From positions 1,541,501-1,605,500 of the forward strand of contig NZ_FXYE01000002.1 of the NCBI RefSeq assembly GCF_900184935.1: a DNA stretch of 64,000 nucleotides, read 5' to 3'. Position numbers and translations under genes: made by a program. Origin of the DNA: Actibacterium lipolyticum (GTDB lineage: Bacteria; Pseudomonadota; Alphaproteobacteria; Rhodobacterales; Rhodobacteraceae). Below the pieces are notes generated by a model. That model searched no databases. It was not told the origin of the DNA and saw only the letters and a program-made list of their open reading frames with translations. Of this stretch, positions 47,570-55,765 are shown in pieces. The stretch's first letter is position 1, and each line of letters opens with the position of its first letter.

Positions 47570-48813
47570 AGCACGAACTGCGCCAACAGCTCGTCTTCGG
47601 TAATGTCCTGATAAACGAAACCCGCCGCATCAAGCTTGCCAAACAGCTTGGCAAAGTTTTCGGCATTCTTCGTTTCAATCCCAATCAGGACAGACCCAAA
47701 GTTTCGCGCGGATTTTTTCAGGTATTCAAACCGGGCGATGTCGTCTTCGGGGCCCAGCATTTCCAGAAAATCACGCAGCGCACCGGGGCGTTGCGGCAAG
47801 CGCAGGATGAAGTATTTCTTGATCCCGGAATAACGCTGCGCGCGCTCTTTCACCTCTGGCAAGCGTTCGAAATCGAAGTTACCGCCAGAGGTTACGCAGA
47901 CAACTGTTTTGCCCTTAATCTGTTCAGCAAGATCAGGAAGCACATCAACCGACAGCGCGCCGGCTGGTTCCAATACGATGCCTTCGACGTTCAACATCTC
48001 TAGCATCGTTGTGCAAATGCGGTCTTCTGGCGCGATCAACACGTCGTTTTGCGGGACGTTTTTCAGAACCTCGAACGGTTTCGCGCCGATCCGGGCAACA
48101 GCGGCACCATCAACGAATGTATCAACCTTGGGCAGCGTCACGGGCGCACCCGCCGCCAAAGCCGCCGTAAGGGATGCCCCGCCCTTTGGTTCGACAAACC
48201 GCAACGCCGTGTTGGGCGAACATTCATTGAAATAAGATAGAAACCCTGCGGAAAGCCCGCCGCCACCGACCGGCAAGATCACCATATCGGGCGGGTTTTC
48301 CAACGCCTCTAACACCTCTACCGCGACAGAGGCTTGGCCTTCGATCACATCAGGGTCGTCGAATGGCGCAAGGAAATGAGCCTCTACCTCGGCGCAATAC
48401 GCTTGGGCCGAGGCCAACGTGTCGTCAAAATAATCCCCCGTCAGGCGAATTTCGATCGCATCGCCCCCGAACACGCGGGTTTTGTCGATCTTTTGCTGCG
48501 GCGTGGTGACAGGCATAAAGATCACGCCCTTCACCCCGAAATGGCGGCAAACAAACGCAACGCCCTGTGCGTGATTGCCCGCACTGGCACAGACGAACAC
48601 GCCCTGATCGGGATTGTTGGCCAACACCTTGCGCATCGCATTAAACGCACCGCGGATTTTGTATGACCGAACGGGCGAAAGATCTTCGCGCTTTAGATAA
48701 ATATCCGCATCGAACCGCGCGGACAGATGATCGTTCCGCTGCAAAGGCGTGGGCGGAAACACAAGGCGAAGCGCCATTTCGGCGGCGCGGGCTTTTTCAG
48801 CGAAATTGGTCAT
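47566..48813 (-). CDS. ilvA: Threonine ammonia-lyase (threonine deaminase)
   Basis: PLP enzyme converting threonine to 2-oxobutanoate for isoleucine synthesis; 415 residues. Seen: PLP lysine motif SPVRSYKIRGAFNAM near residue 50, cofactor phosphate loop VGGGGLSAGF and C-terminal ACT-like regulatory region (FILRLPQRPGALRDFLEML) with only one such domain. ATG at 48813 has AGAGG six bases upstream. The open frame continues far into argG antisense but that extension is not coding. Divergent from argG (195-base gap). Confidence 0.96.
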   Translation of the reverse strand: MTNFAEKARAAEMALRLVFPPTPLQRNDHLSARFDADIYLKREDLSPVRSYKIRGAFNAMRKVLANNPDQGVFVCASAGNHAQGVAFVCRHFGVKGVIFMPVTTPQQKIDKTRVFGGDAIEIRLTGDYFDDTLASAQAYCAEVEAHFLAPFDDPDVIEGQASVAVEVLEALENPPDMVILPVGGGGLSAGFLSYFNECSPNTALRFVEPKGGASLTAALAAGAPVTLPKVDTFVDGAAVARIGAKPFEVLKNVPQNDVLIAPEDRICTTMLEMLNVEGIVLEPAGALSVDVLPDLAEQIKGKTVVCVTSGGNFDFERLPEVKERAQRYSGIKKYFILRLPQRPGALRDFLEMLGPEDDIARFEYLKKSARNFGSVLIGIETKNAENFAKLFGKLDAAGFVYQDITEDELLAQFVL

Positions 48814-49008
48814 GCAAAACCTCTGGCGCGAAAACGCGGTTGAGGCAAGCGATCTGCGCATTCGCGATCCATTTGCCGCAATTCGCACTTTGTTTCGGCG
48901 CCAGCCACCGTGCTGGAACCTCCGTTTCACGGGGCAGCCCCTTGCCCGCACGTCAAAAAAGCAATAAACGCCGCCGAAACCTTTCCTATTAATAAAGGCG
49001 TTGTGCGC

Positions 49009-50226
49009 ATGTCTGCCCCTAAGAAAGTCGTCTTGGCCTATTCCGGCGGCCTCGACACCTCGATCATCCTGAAATGGCTTCAAACCGAATATGGCTGCGA
49101 AGTGGTGACTTTCACCGCTGACCTTGGCCAAGGCGAAGAGCTGGAACCGGCCCGCAAAAAGGCCGAGATGATGGGCGCAAGCGACATCTATATCGAAGAC
49201 CTGCGCGAAGAGTTCGTGCGCGATTTCGTCTTCCCGATGTTCCGGGCGAACGCGCTGTACGAAGGGCTGTATCTGCTGGGCACGTCGATTGCGCGCCCGC
49301 TGATTTCCAAGCGGTTGGTGGAAATTGCCGAAGCAACCGGCGCCGATGCTGTGGCACACGGCGCAACCGGCAAGGGCAACGATCAGGTTCGTTTCGAACT
49401 GGCAGCTTACGCGCTGAACCCCGACATCAAGGTGATCGCACCTTGGCGCGAATGGGATCTAAGCAGCCGGACCAAGCTGATCGACTTTGCTGAAAAAAAC
49501 CAGATTCCGATCGCAAAAGACAAGCGCGGCGAAGCGCCGTTCAGCGTTGATGCGAACCTGCTGCACACGTCTTCGGAAGGCAAAGTTCTGGAAGACCCGG
49601 CCGTGGATGCGCCCGATTACGTTTACCAGCGCACCGTCAGCCCCGAAGACGCCCCGAACGAGCCCGAGTTCATCGAAGTTGGCTTTGAAAAAGGCGACGC
49701 GGTTTCCATCAACGGCGAAGCGATGAGCCCGGCCACCGTTCTGACCAAGCTGAACGAACTGGGCGGCAAGCACGGCATTGGCCGTCTTGATCTGGTCGAA
49801 GGCCGTTTTGTTGGCATGAAATCGCGCGGCATCTATGAAACGCCGGGCGGCACGATCCTGTTGGAAGCCCACCGTGGCATCGAACAAATCACGCTGGACC
49901 GCGGCGCGGCCCACCTGAAAGATCAGATTATGCCGCAGTACGCCGAACTGGTTTACAACGGCTTCTGGTTCAGCCCCGAGCGTGAGATGCTTCAGGCCCT
50001 GATCGACAAAAGCCAAGAGCACGTCACAGGCACCGTTCGCCTGAAACTGTACAAGGGTCTGGCACGTACCGTTGGCCGCTGGTCCGATCACAGCCTTTAT
50101 TCCGAAGCGCACGTGACATTCGAAGACGACGCTGGTGCATACGACCAAAAAGACGCGGCTGGCTTCATTCAGCTGAACGCGCTGCGCCTGAAACTTCTTG
50201 CCGCGCGTAACCGCCGGTTGAAGTAA
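49009..50226 (+). CDS. argG: Argininosuccinate synthase
   Basis: Joins citrulline and aspartate in arginine synthesis, cytosolic. Seen: 405 residues; ATP-PPase motif [11 protein letters not shown] (residues 8-18); [34 protein letters not shown] end. All typical of ArgG. ATG at 49009 with AAAGG upstream; an earlier in-frame GTG is less likely. Separate from argJ at 13197. A hairpin follows at 50258. Confidence 0.98.
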   Translation: MSAPKKVVLAYSGGLDTSIILKWLQTEYGCEVVTFTADLGQGEELEPARKKAEMMGASDIYIEDLREEFVRDFVFPMFRANALYEGLYLLGTSIARPLISKRLVEIAEATGADAVAHGATGKGNDQVRFELAAYALNPDIKVIAPWREWDLSSRTKLIDFAEKNQIPIAKDKRGEAPFSVDANLLHTSSEGKVLEDPAVDAPDYVYQRTVSPEDAPNEPEFIEVGFEKGDAVSINGEAMSPATVLTKLNELGGKHGIGRLDLVEGRFVGMKSRGIYETPGGTILLEAHRGIEQITLDRGAAHLKDQIMPQYAELVYNGFWFSPEREMLQALIDKSQEHVTGTVRLKLYKGLARTVGRWSDHSLYSEAHVTFEDDAGAYDQKDAAGFIQLNALRLKLLAARNRRLK

Positions 50227-50257
50227 CGACCCAACGTCAGAATTGCCGATGTTCTGC

Positions 50258-50280
50258 TGCCCCCCTATCCGTGGGGGGCA
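50258..50280 (+). terminator. Hairpin after argG (weak or factor-assisted terminator)
   Basis: TGCCCCCC (50258-50265), loop TATCCGT, GGGGGGCA (50273-50280): a perfect eight-pair GC-rich stem 31 bases past the stop. No T-tract follows, so the SCP2 gene 22 bases downstream may still be read through. Confidence 0.6.
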
Positions 50281-50301
50281 CGCACTAGACAGGACACCGC
50301 A

Positions 50302-50589
50302 ATGCCTCTCTCTTCTATCGCCGAAACCATTCAGTCCGGCCTTGATACGAGCGATTTCACGGATACCCTGAAATTTGATTGTGGCGACGATGGCGTCATC
50401 GTGATTGCCGACAAGAAAACTTCGTTGGTCGATCAGAAGACAGACTGCACAATCAAAATATCCACAAGTAATCTTGAAAAACTGGTGGCGGGAAACCTGA
50501 ACCCGATGACGGGCGTGATGATGGGCAAGCTGAAAGTTTCAGGTGACCCCAGTGTGGCCCTGAAGCTGGGACAGCTGCTAAAAAGCTAA
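50302..50589 (+). CDS. SCP2 sterol-binding domain protein
   Basis: Small cytosolic lipid-binding-type protein, 95 residues. Seen: SCP2 fold pattern (TLKFDCGDDGVIVI, DCTIKISTSNLEKLVAGNLN, MTGVMMGKLKVSGD, ALKLGQLLKS). Bacterial members probably bind acyl lipids or isoprenoids; no partner is evident. ATG follows AGGA. Monocistronic or weakly read from argG. Confidence 0.92.
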   Translation: MPLSSIAETIQSGLDTSDFTDTLKFDCGDDGVIVIADKKTSLVDQKTDCTIKISTSNLEKLVAGNLNPMTGVMMGKLKVSGDPSVALKLGQLLKS

Positions 50590-50649
50590 CCTAACACTAG
50601 ATTCCAGGGCATGAATAACGGCTGAGCCTTGCTCAACCGGTACGAATTG

Positions 50650-50669
50650 ATGCGCGACTCTCCGCGCAT
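50650..50669. repeat. Inverted repeat next to the -35 of the Hint-gene promoter
   Basis: ATGCGCG (50650-50656), spacer ACTCTC, CGCGCAT (50663-50669): perfect arms. The last base directly adjoins the TTGACA -35 box. It could be a regulator-binding site or a weak terminator for the SCP2 gene. Confidence 0.55.
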
Positions 50670-50697
50670 TTGACAGAATTAGTGCCCCGCCTACCTT
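50670..50697 (+). promoter_or_regulatory. Promoter candidate for the Hint-domain gene
   Basis: TTGACA (50670-50675), 16-base spacer, TACCTT (50692-50697). The -35 is perfect and the -10 poor, which would fit an activated promoter. The start codon is at 50753. Confidence 0.45.
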
Positions 50698-50752
50698 AGA
50701 ACATGCCAATGTACTCCGGTTCTCTGCTGCTTTAAAATTGTGAGGCGCTTTT

Positions 50753-51802
50753 ATGCCATCCGCTACTTTTCAGATTTACGAAGTCCCAAATTCCTACGTC
50801 GACACGGGCGGAAGCGTAGCAATTACCGGTGTGTTCTATCTAAGCATCGACGACGATGATGGCTTTCTGGATGGAACAGCTGGGGCTGACTCTGGCACGC
50901 CTCAGGTTCTTACCGCGTCCTTTTCGGGCACCATCGAAAGCTATCAGTTCTTTTACAACGACGAGCTGTTGATCAATGGAACCGCCTATTCGGTCAAAAC
51001 CTTCCAACTTACCGTCGATGGAGACACCCGTTCCTTCATCATGAGCACCAGCGGTTACAATCTGCCGGGTGTCGATGTTGATGACACGATCAACCTTCAA
51101 TCCTTCGCCAATTTCACACCTCTGAATTATGATAACGTTGCTTGTTTCTGCGCTGGCAGCCTTATTCGCACCCCGAACGGGTTAATTCCGGTCGAGGATC
51201 TGAGCATCGGCGATTTGGTCGAAACGCTGGATCATGGGCCGCAACCGATCCGTTGGATTGGGTTCAGCGAAGCGACAGATCGCCAGCTTTTGGCGCGCCC
51301 CTCTATCGCGCCTGTCCGAATTCCCGCGCATGTGTTTGGACACAACAAACCGACACACGATCTTCACCTATCGCCCCAACACCGGGTGCGTCTGGAAGGC
51401 TGGGCCGTAGAGTTGGTTACCGGGTCAAAAGACGCGCTGGTGGCCGCGATACATTTGGTGGGTCAAAACGGCATCGCACAGGCCCGCAACATGAAAGACC
51501 GCCGGTATTTTCACATGTTGTTTGACCAGCATGAAATTGTTGAAAGCAACGGGCTGTTTACCGAAAGCTTCTTTTTGGGAGATGTCATTTCGCGGAACAT
51601 GAAAAGCGCCCAGCGCGATGAAATAGAGATGCTTTTTCCCCAGCTTTCACTGCACGGTGCCGCCCTGCACCCCACATCTGCGCGCGTCGTCATGAAGAAG
51701 TATGAGGCACGCGCCGTGCAAGCGCTTTCGTCGCAGGACACTGACGATGCAGCCACGAACGACGCAAAGTGTGACACGCCAAACACCGGAAGCGCCGCCT
51801 AA
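50753..51802 (+). CDS. Hint (Hedgehog/intein)-domain protein
   Basis: 349 residues of the Hint_2 type found in Rhodobacteraceae and relatives. Seen: N-terminal ~128-residue beta-rich region (acidic, starts MPSATFQIYEVPNSYVDTGG), then a Hint domain beginning at Cys131 (NVACFCAGSLIRTPNGLIPV, followed by VEDLSIGDLVETLDHGPQPI), with LSPQHRVRLEG, RRYFHMLFDQHEIVESNGLF and TESFFLGD. Hint domains can cleave or splice themselves at the first Cys; whether this one is active is unknown. C-terminal tail is acidic and Ala/Thr-rich. No signal peptide is obvious, although such proteins are often secreted without one. An 18-base palindrome covers the stop codon. Confidence 0.85.
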   Translation: MPSATFQIYEVPNSYVDTGGSVAITGVFYLSIDDDDGFLDGTAGADSGTPQVLTASFSGTIESYQFFYNDELLINGTAYSVKTFQLTVDGDTRSFIMSTSGYNLPGVDVDDTINLQSFANFTPLNYDNVACFCAGSLIRTPNGLIPVEDLSIGDLVETLDHGPQPIRWIGFSEATDRQLLARPSIAPVRIPAHVFGHNKPTHDLHLSPQHRVRLEGWAVELVTGSKDALVAAIHLVGQNGIAQARNMKDRRYFHMLFDQHEIVESNGLFTESFFLGDVISRNMKSAQRDEIEMLFPQLSLHGAALHPTSARVVMKKYEARAVQALSSQDTDDAATNDAKCDTPNTGSAA

Positions 51803-51813
51803 GCGCTTAGGCG
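51796..51813. repeat. 18-base perfect palindrome over the stop codon of the Hint gene
   Basis: CGCCTAAGC (51796-51804) and GCTTAGGCG (51805-51813) are exact reverse complements with no spacer and include the TAA stop at 51800-51802. Possible stability hairpin or dimer-binding site. The remaining ~190 bases to the next gene show nothing else I can name. Confidence 0.65.
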
Positions 51814-52000
51814 CACCACGCTCTACCAAACGCAACCCAAAGTGATGTTTTGCCGCCCAATCCAAGGCGCATTTTCAGATTTGCCAAAAAGCAACAGATC
51901 AACCGGTTTTCCGAAGCGCGGGCGTTTTTTCATGAAATGACCAGCTTCACCACTAGGATGCGCCGGAATTAATCTGTTCAACCTAACCGAAGGTAATTTA

Positions 52001-53056
52001 ATGAATTTTAGCCAAACAAGTAGCTCCGAGGATTTCGAATTTACCGGCTCTGCCCGCGAGTACTTCGGGATTTGGATCGTAAACCTTGCACTTTCCATCG
52101 TCACCTTCGGTATTTATTCCGCGTGGGCCAAGGTGCGCACCAAAAAATACTTTTATCAGAACACCAAAGTCGCCGGACGCGGGTTTGATTATCACGCCAC
52201 AGGCAAACAGATCCTGATTGGGCGGTTGATCGTCGCTGCCGGGCTTGTTGTGTTTTCAATACTCAGCGCAATTCCGTTGGTCGGAATCTTAATTCTGCTG
52301 GTTTTGCTCTTTCTGCTTCCGGTCTTGATTGTCAGATCTTTGCGGTTCAACGCGCAGATGAGCAGCTGGTCTAACGTCCGCTTCCGCTTTCACGGAAAGG
52401 CAGGCCGCGCCTTCCTAAGCTATATGCTTTACCCGTTTTTGACCGTTTTTACACTTTACCTTGCGTGGCCCTTTGCCAGCCGCTCGGTCAAGAATTACGT
52501 TGTGAACAACCACAGCCTTGGTGACACGGCCTTCAGTTTTGAAAGTGGGATCGGCGCCTTTTACAAAGCATTCCTTGCGGCCGTTGGTTGGGTTGTTCTG
52601 GTCACGCTTGTGTCATCCGTAATTTTCGGTCCGCCCATTGTTATGATCGCACAAGGCTTTGATAACCCAGAAAGCGGCGCCTTCGCTTTGGCGATTGCCG
52701 GCATCTATGTGTTTAGTTTCGTGACCATTCTGCCAGCAATCAGCATTTATCAGGCGATGATCCGCAACACGACCTACAACAACACCGTATTGGGCGGCCA
52801 GCACCGGTTCCAGTCAACCGTGAAGCCCCTAAAGCTTTTGCTGATCATTCTGACGAACACTTTGGCGACGATCCTAAGTCTTGGGCTTTTGCTGCCTTGG
52901 GCCAAGGTGCGTTACGCCAAATATATGGCGGCGAACACCACATTGATCCCCGGTGGGTCGCTTGATGACTTTGTCGGCACGATCGAGAAAAACGCGGGCG
53001 CCGTGGGCGATGCTTATTCTGACATCGAAGGTTTCGATCTTGGCCTTCCCGTGTAA
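52001..53056 (+). CDS. DUF898 (YjgN-family) inner-membrane protein
   Basis: 351 residues, no known activity. Seen: two repeats of a YjgN unit, each with a start like FGIWIVNLALSIVTFGIYS, then AWAKVRTKKYFYQNTKVAG, and near the end LATILSLGLLLPWAKVRYAKY; about eight membrane spans with Leu/Val-rich segments. ATG 52001 follows GAAGG. Followed by a terminator at 53088-53118 and then an M48 protease gene, a pairing that I recall from other proteobacteria. Confidence 0.9.
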   Translation: MNFSQTSSSEDFEFTGSAREYFGIWIVNLALSIVTFGIYSAWAKVRTKKYFYQNTKVAGRGFDYHATGKQILIGRLIVAAGLVVFSILSAIPLVGILILLVLLFLLPVLIVRSLRFNAQMSSWSNVRFRFHGKAGRAFLSYMLYPFLTVFTLYLAWPFASRSVKNYVVNNHSLGDTAFSFESGIGAFYKAFLAAVGWVVLVTLVSSVIFGPPIVMIAQGFDNPESGAFALAIAGIYVFSFVTILPAISIYQAMIRNTTYNNTVLGGQHRFQSTVKPLKLLLIILTNTLATILSLGLLLPWAKVRYAKYMAANTTLIPGGSLDDFVGTIEKNAGAVGDAYSDIEGFDLGLPV

Positions 53057-53087
53057 TCTGGCGCCATGATCGGTCACAAAAACACGC

Positions 53088-53118
53088 AAAGCCCGTTCGT
53101 CAGTGGACGGGCTTTTTT
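53088..53118 (+). terminator. Rho-independent terminator after the DUF898 gene
   Basis: AAAGCCCGT (53088-53096), ten-base loop, ACGGGCTTT (53107-53115), with a six-T run at 53113-53118. It lies inside the longest open frame of the M48 gene and supports a later start for that gene. Confidence 0.8.
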
Positions 53119-53134
53119 CCCGGGAAGTTCGCGG

Positions 53135-54118
53135 ATGGTCCAAGCCCGGCTTGTCCAAAACGCATCCGGCGGCCTGACCTTGGTCGAAGAAGATGGCGGC
53201 GTGATTACCAATGCCATGGGGCCCGATGTTCAGTTCGACGCCCGGCTTGGCTCTGCCCCGCGGCGGATCACATTCCCCGACGGCGCGTTATTTGAAACCG
53301 ATGATCACCATGGGCTTGCCACGATCACCGGAAGGCACCCAGACGGCGGCTTACACGGATTGGAAAGGTTCCATCCCCGTCTGGTGGCTGTGATTGCCCT
53401 ATGCCTTGCCGGTGTTTGGTTTATTTGGCGCTTTGGGCTTGATCTGTTGGTCGCGGCGGCGATTTGGCTGACGCCACAGCCGCTGGTGAACACGATCGAC
53501 GCCGGTGTGCTTTATTCGATGGATAAAACCATCGCCGCGCCCAGTCGGCTAAGCGACGATGACAAAGAAAAGGCACAGGCGATTTTCGCACAGCTTGTTC
53601 AGCAGATGGACGAAGGTTCCCGCAAGCAAGCCAATTTCACCCTAGGCTTTCGCCAGATTGGTGGCATGGGCCCGAATGCATTTGCCCTTCCCGGCGGTAC
53701 GGTCGTCATGACCGATGCGCTTGTCCGCACTTTCCCGTCAGAGGACATTCAAGCCGGCATTCTTGGGCACGAACTGGGCCACGTGGTTGAAAAACACGGC
53801 CTGCGCCAGATGTACCGCTCTGCCGGGATTTATCTGTTGATCGCTGTCCTTGCTGGCGATACCGGCCCAATCTTGGAAGACATCTTGCTTGAAGGGAACC
53901 TGATCCTGTCGCTTGCATATTCGCGCCAGCACGAAGCGTCTGCCGATGCGTTTGGGGTTAAGCTTTCCAAAAACGCTGGGTTTGACCCAGAAGGTTTGGC
54001 TGAATTCTTTGAGCATCTGGAAGAGATAATGGGCGATGGCGGCCCTGCCTGGTTATCGACGCATCCATCCCACACCGACAGAGTCGAAGAAATAAAGCGC
54101 CTTAGCCAAGGGTCGTGA
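53135..54118 (+). CDS. M48-family membrane zinc metallopeptidase
   Basis: 327 residues. Seen: N-terminal ~80-residue beta-rich domain ([13 protein letters not shown]), a membrane span ([20 protein letters not shown], then a second hydrophobic stretch), and an M48 catalytic domain with [10 protein letters not shown] (the two zinc His and catalytic Glu) and [12 protein letters not shown] supplying the third zinc ligand Glu. The ATG at 53135 is chosen because GGAAG lies seven bases upstream and the longer frame (from 53066) would run through a terminator hairpin. Probable periplasmic quality-control protease. Confidence 0.88.
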   Translation: MVQARLVQNASGGLTLVEEDGGVITNAMGPDVQFDARLGSAPRRITFPDGALFETDDHHGLATITGRHPDGGLHGLERFHPRLVAVIALCLAGVWFIWRFGLDLLVAAAIWLTPQPLVNTIDAGVLYSMDKTIAAPSRLSDDDKEKAQAIFAQLVQQMDEGSRKQANFTLGFRQIGGMGPNAFALPGGTVVMTDALVRTFPSEDIQAGILGHELGHVVEKHGLRQMYRSAGIYLLIAVLAGDTGPILEDILLEGNLILSLAYSRQHEASADAFGVKLSKNAGFDPEGLAEFFEHLEEIMGDGGPAWLSTHPSHTDRVEEIKRLSQGS

Positions 54119-54239
54119 TCGCGCGCCGTCTGCCCTGAAATGTTTCAGTTGTTCGAACTGTCGTGATCTCACGTCCTTGTCAGTTCCGCATAGTTGCACC
54201 CCGCGCCTATGGTTGGTCAGCAAATTGAAGGAGGGTGAG

Positions 54240-54905
54240 ATGCCCCTAGCTTTACAAAACATTAAGTCGCTGACCCTTGCCGTTGCCATCGCATTCGGAA
54301 TGACCGTTCAATGCAACGCGGCCAAGGCCGCATCAATTGAAACCACGGTGCTGGCTGGCGGATGTTTCTGGTGTGTTGAGGCTGATTTTGAAAAAGTCCC
54401 CGGCGTGAAAAACGTGGTTTCCGGATTTACCGGCGGATCTGTTGCCAACCCGACCTATAAGCAGGTCGTTAAGGGCGGCACGGGCCATTACGAAGCTGTC
54501 AAAATCACCTATGACGCCGACAAAGTCAGCTATGCGACGTTGCTGAACATGTTCTTCCGCAGCGTTGATCCGACCGATGCGGGCGGGCAGTTCTGTGATC
54601 GTGGCGAAAGCTATCGCACTGCCATTTTCGTCTCTAACGCTGCTGAAAAGGCTGCAGCCGAGGCTGCGAAAGCCGAAGCGGGTGCAGCGCTTGGCGCGAA
54701 GATCGCCACGCCTATCCTGAACACCGCGCGGTTTTACAAGGCCGACAAGTACCATCAGGACTATTACAAAAAGAAAGATCTGGTCATCACCCGCTTTGGC
54801 CCCAAATCAAAGGCAGAGGCGTACAAGCTTTACCGTAAATCCTGTGGCCGCGATCAGCGCGTGTTGCAGTTGTGGGGTGGTCAGGCAGCGTTCGCCGGAT
54901 CTTAA
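54240..54905 (+). CDS. msrA: Exported peptide methionine sulfoxide reductase MsrA
   Basis: Repairs oxidised methionine (S-form), here likely in the periplasm. Seen: 221 residues; signal peptide about 1-31 (ending AAKAAS); active site [12 protein letters not shown] with catalytic Cys42; the resolving Cys is probably in the tail (KSCGRDQ); conserved [12 protein letters not shown] and YHQDYYKK. A strong GAAGGAGGG ribosome-binding site sets ATG 54240. Overlaps the convergent rbsK by four bases (TTAA). Confidence 0.95.
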   Translation: MPLALQNIKSLTLAVAIAFGMTVQCNAAKAASIETTVLAGGCFWCVEADFEKVPGVKNVVSGFTGGSVANPTYKQVVKGGTGHYEAVKITYDADKVSYATLLNMFFRSVDPTDAGGQFCDRGESYRTAIFVSNAAEKAAAEAAKAEAGAALGAKIATPILNTARFYKADKYHQDYYKKKDLVITRFGPKSKAEAYKLYRKSCGRDQRVLQLWGGQAAFAGS

Positions 54906-55765
54906 GTCCGGTTCAGAAACGCCAGAACCTCGGCCCGTTTTGGCATTGCGTCAGACGTGCCAGGGCGACTGACCTGAATGGCAGAGGCGGCAGCGGCATA
55001 TCGCAACGCGGCCTCTGGCGCTTCACCGCCATCAATCGAAGCGGCAACCGAGCCGATGAAACAATCACCCGCGCCGGTCGTATCAACCGCCGTCACGCTG
55101 AACGCAGGAACCGTAATGGGGTCAGCGCCGGCTGTTTCCCAACTTGCGCCCTTTGACCCGCGCGTCACGATCAGATCGGGCACATTAATTTCGCCCAGCG
55201 CGGCGGTTAGTTGTTCTGCCTCAACCTCGTTCAGCACAAGCATCGAAAGGTGGGGCAACATAGCCGTGACCGCGTCCACCGAAAACGGCGCGGCGGAATA
55301 AACGACACGCATTCCCTTTTCCCGCGCGCCCCTGGCGGCAAATACCTGATGCGACGTCTCATTCTGCAGCAAAAGCGTATCGTTCGGCTTTCCCGACGCA
55401 AGCGCGGCGCTGATCCGATCCTCTGACTGTTCCATGTTCGCACCGGTGAACAAAACTATTGTGTTTTCGCCCGCCGGATCAACGGTAATGACCGCATGCG
55501 CCGTGGGCGTTGCCACAGTCGCCACATGGGACACATCGATGCCGTGGCCATTCAGACGTTCGACAGTCCAACCGCCGTCTTCGCCGATTGCACCGATATG
55601 GGTCACATTCGCCCCGGCCAAAGCTGCGGCAACGGATTGATTGGCGCCTTTGCCACCCAACCCGCTGCGATGCATTTTTGCGGCGATAGTTTCACCCTCG
55701 GCCGGGATATGCGGCACTTCGTAGAAGTAATCCACGTTGATCGAACCGAGGTTGAAAACCGTCAT
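54902..55765 (-). CDS. rbsK: Ribokinase (PfkB family)
   Basis: Sugar kinase phosphorylating ribose or a related nucleoside-type sugar; 287 residues. Seen: substrate motif [15 protein letters not shown] near residue 35-48; ATP/catalytic motif [20 protein letters not shown] near residue 235-254 with the base Asp. ATG at 55765 directly abuts the maeB stop, so the two are co-transcribed. No ribose transporter is nearby, so the substrate name is by similarity. Confidence 0.9.
   Translation of the reverse strand: MTVFNLGSINVDYFYEVPHIPAEGETIAAKMHRSGLGGKGANQSVAAALAGANVTHIGAIGEDGGWTVERLNGHGIDVSHVATVATPTAHAVITVDPAGENTIVLFTGANMEQSEDRISAALASGKPNDTLLLQNETSHQVFAARGAREKGMRVVYSAAPFSVDAVTAMLPHLSMLVLNEVEAEQLTAALGEINVPDLIVTRGSKGASWETAGADPITVPAFSVTAVDTTGAGDCFIGSVAASIDGGEAPEAALRYAAAASAIQVSRPGTSDAMPKRAEVLAFLNRT

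Noticed and set aside
48814-49359. N-terminal extension of ilvA into argG antisense
   Set aside because: The extension overlaps the start of argG on the other strand; the family N-terminus and ribosome-binding site are at 48813.
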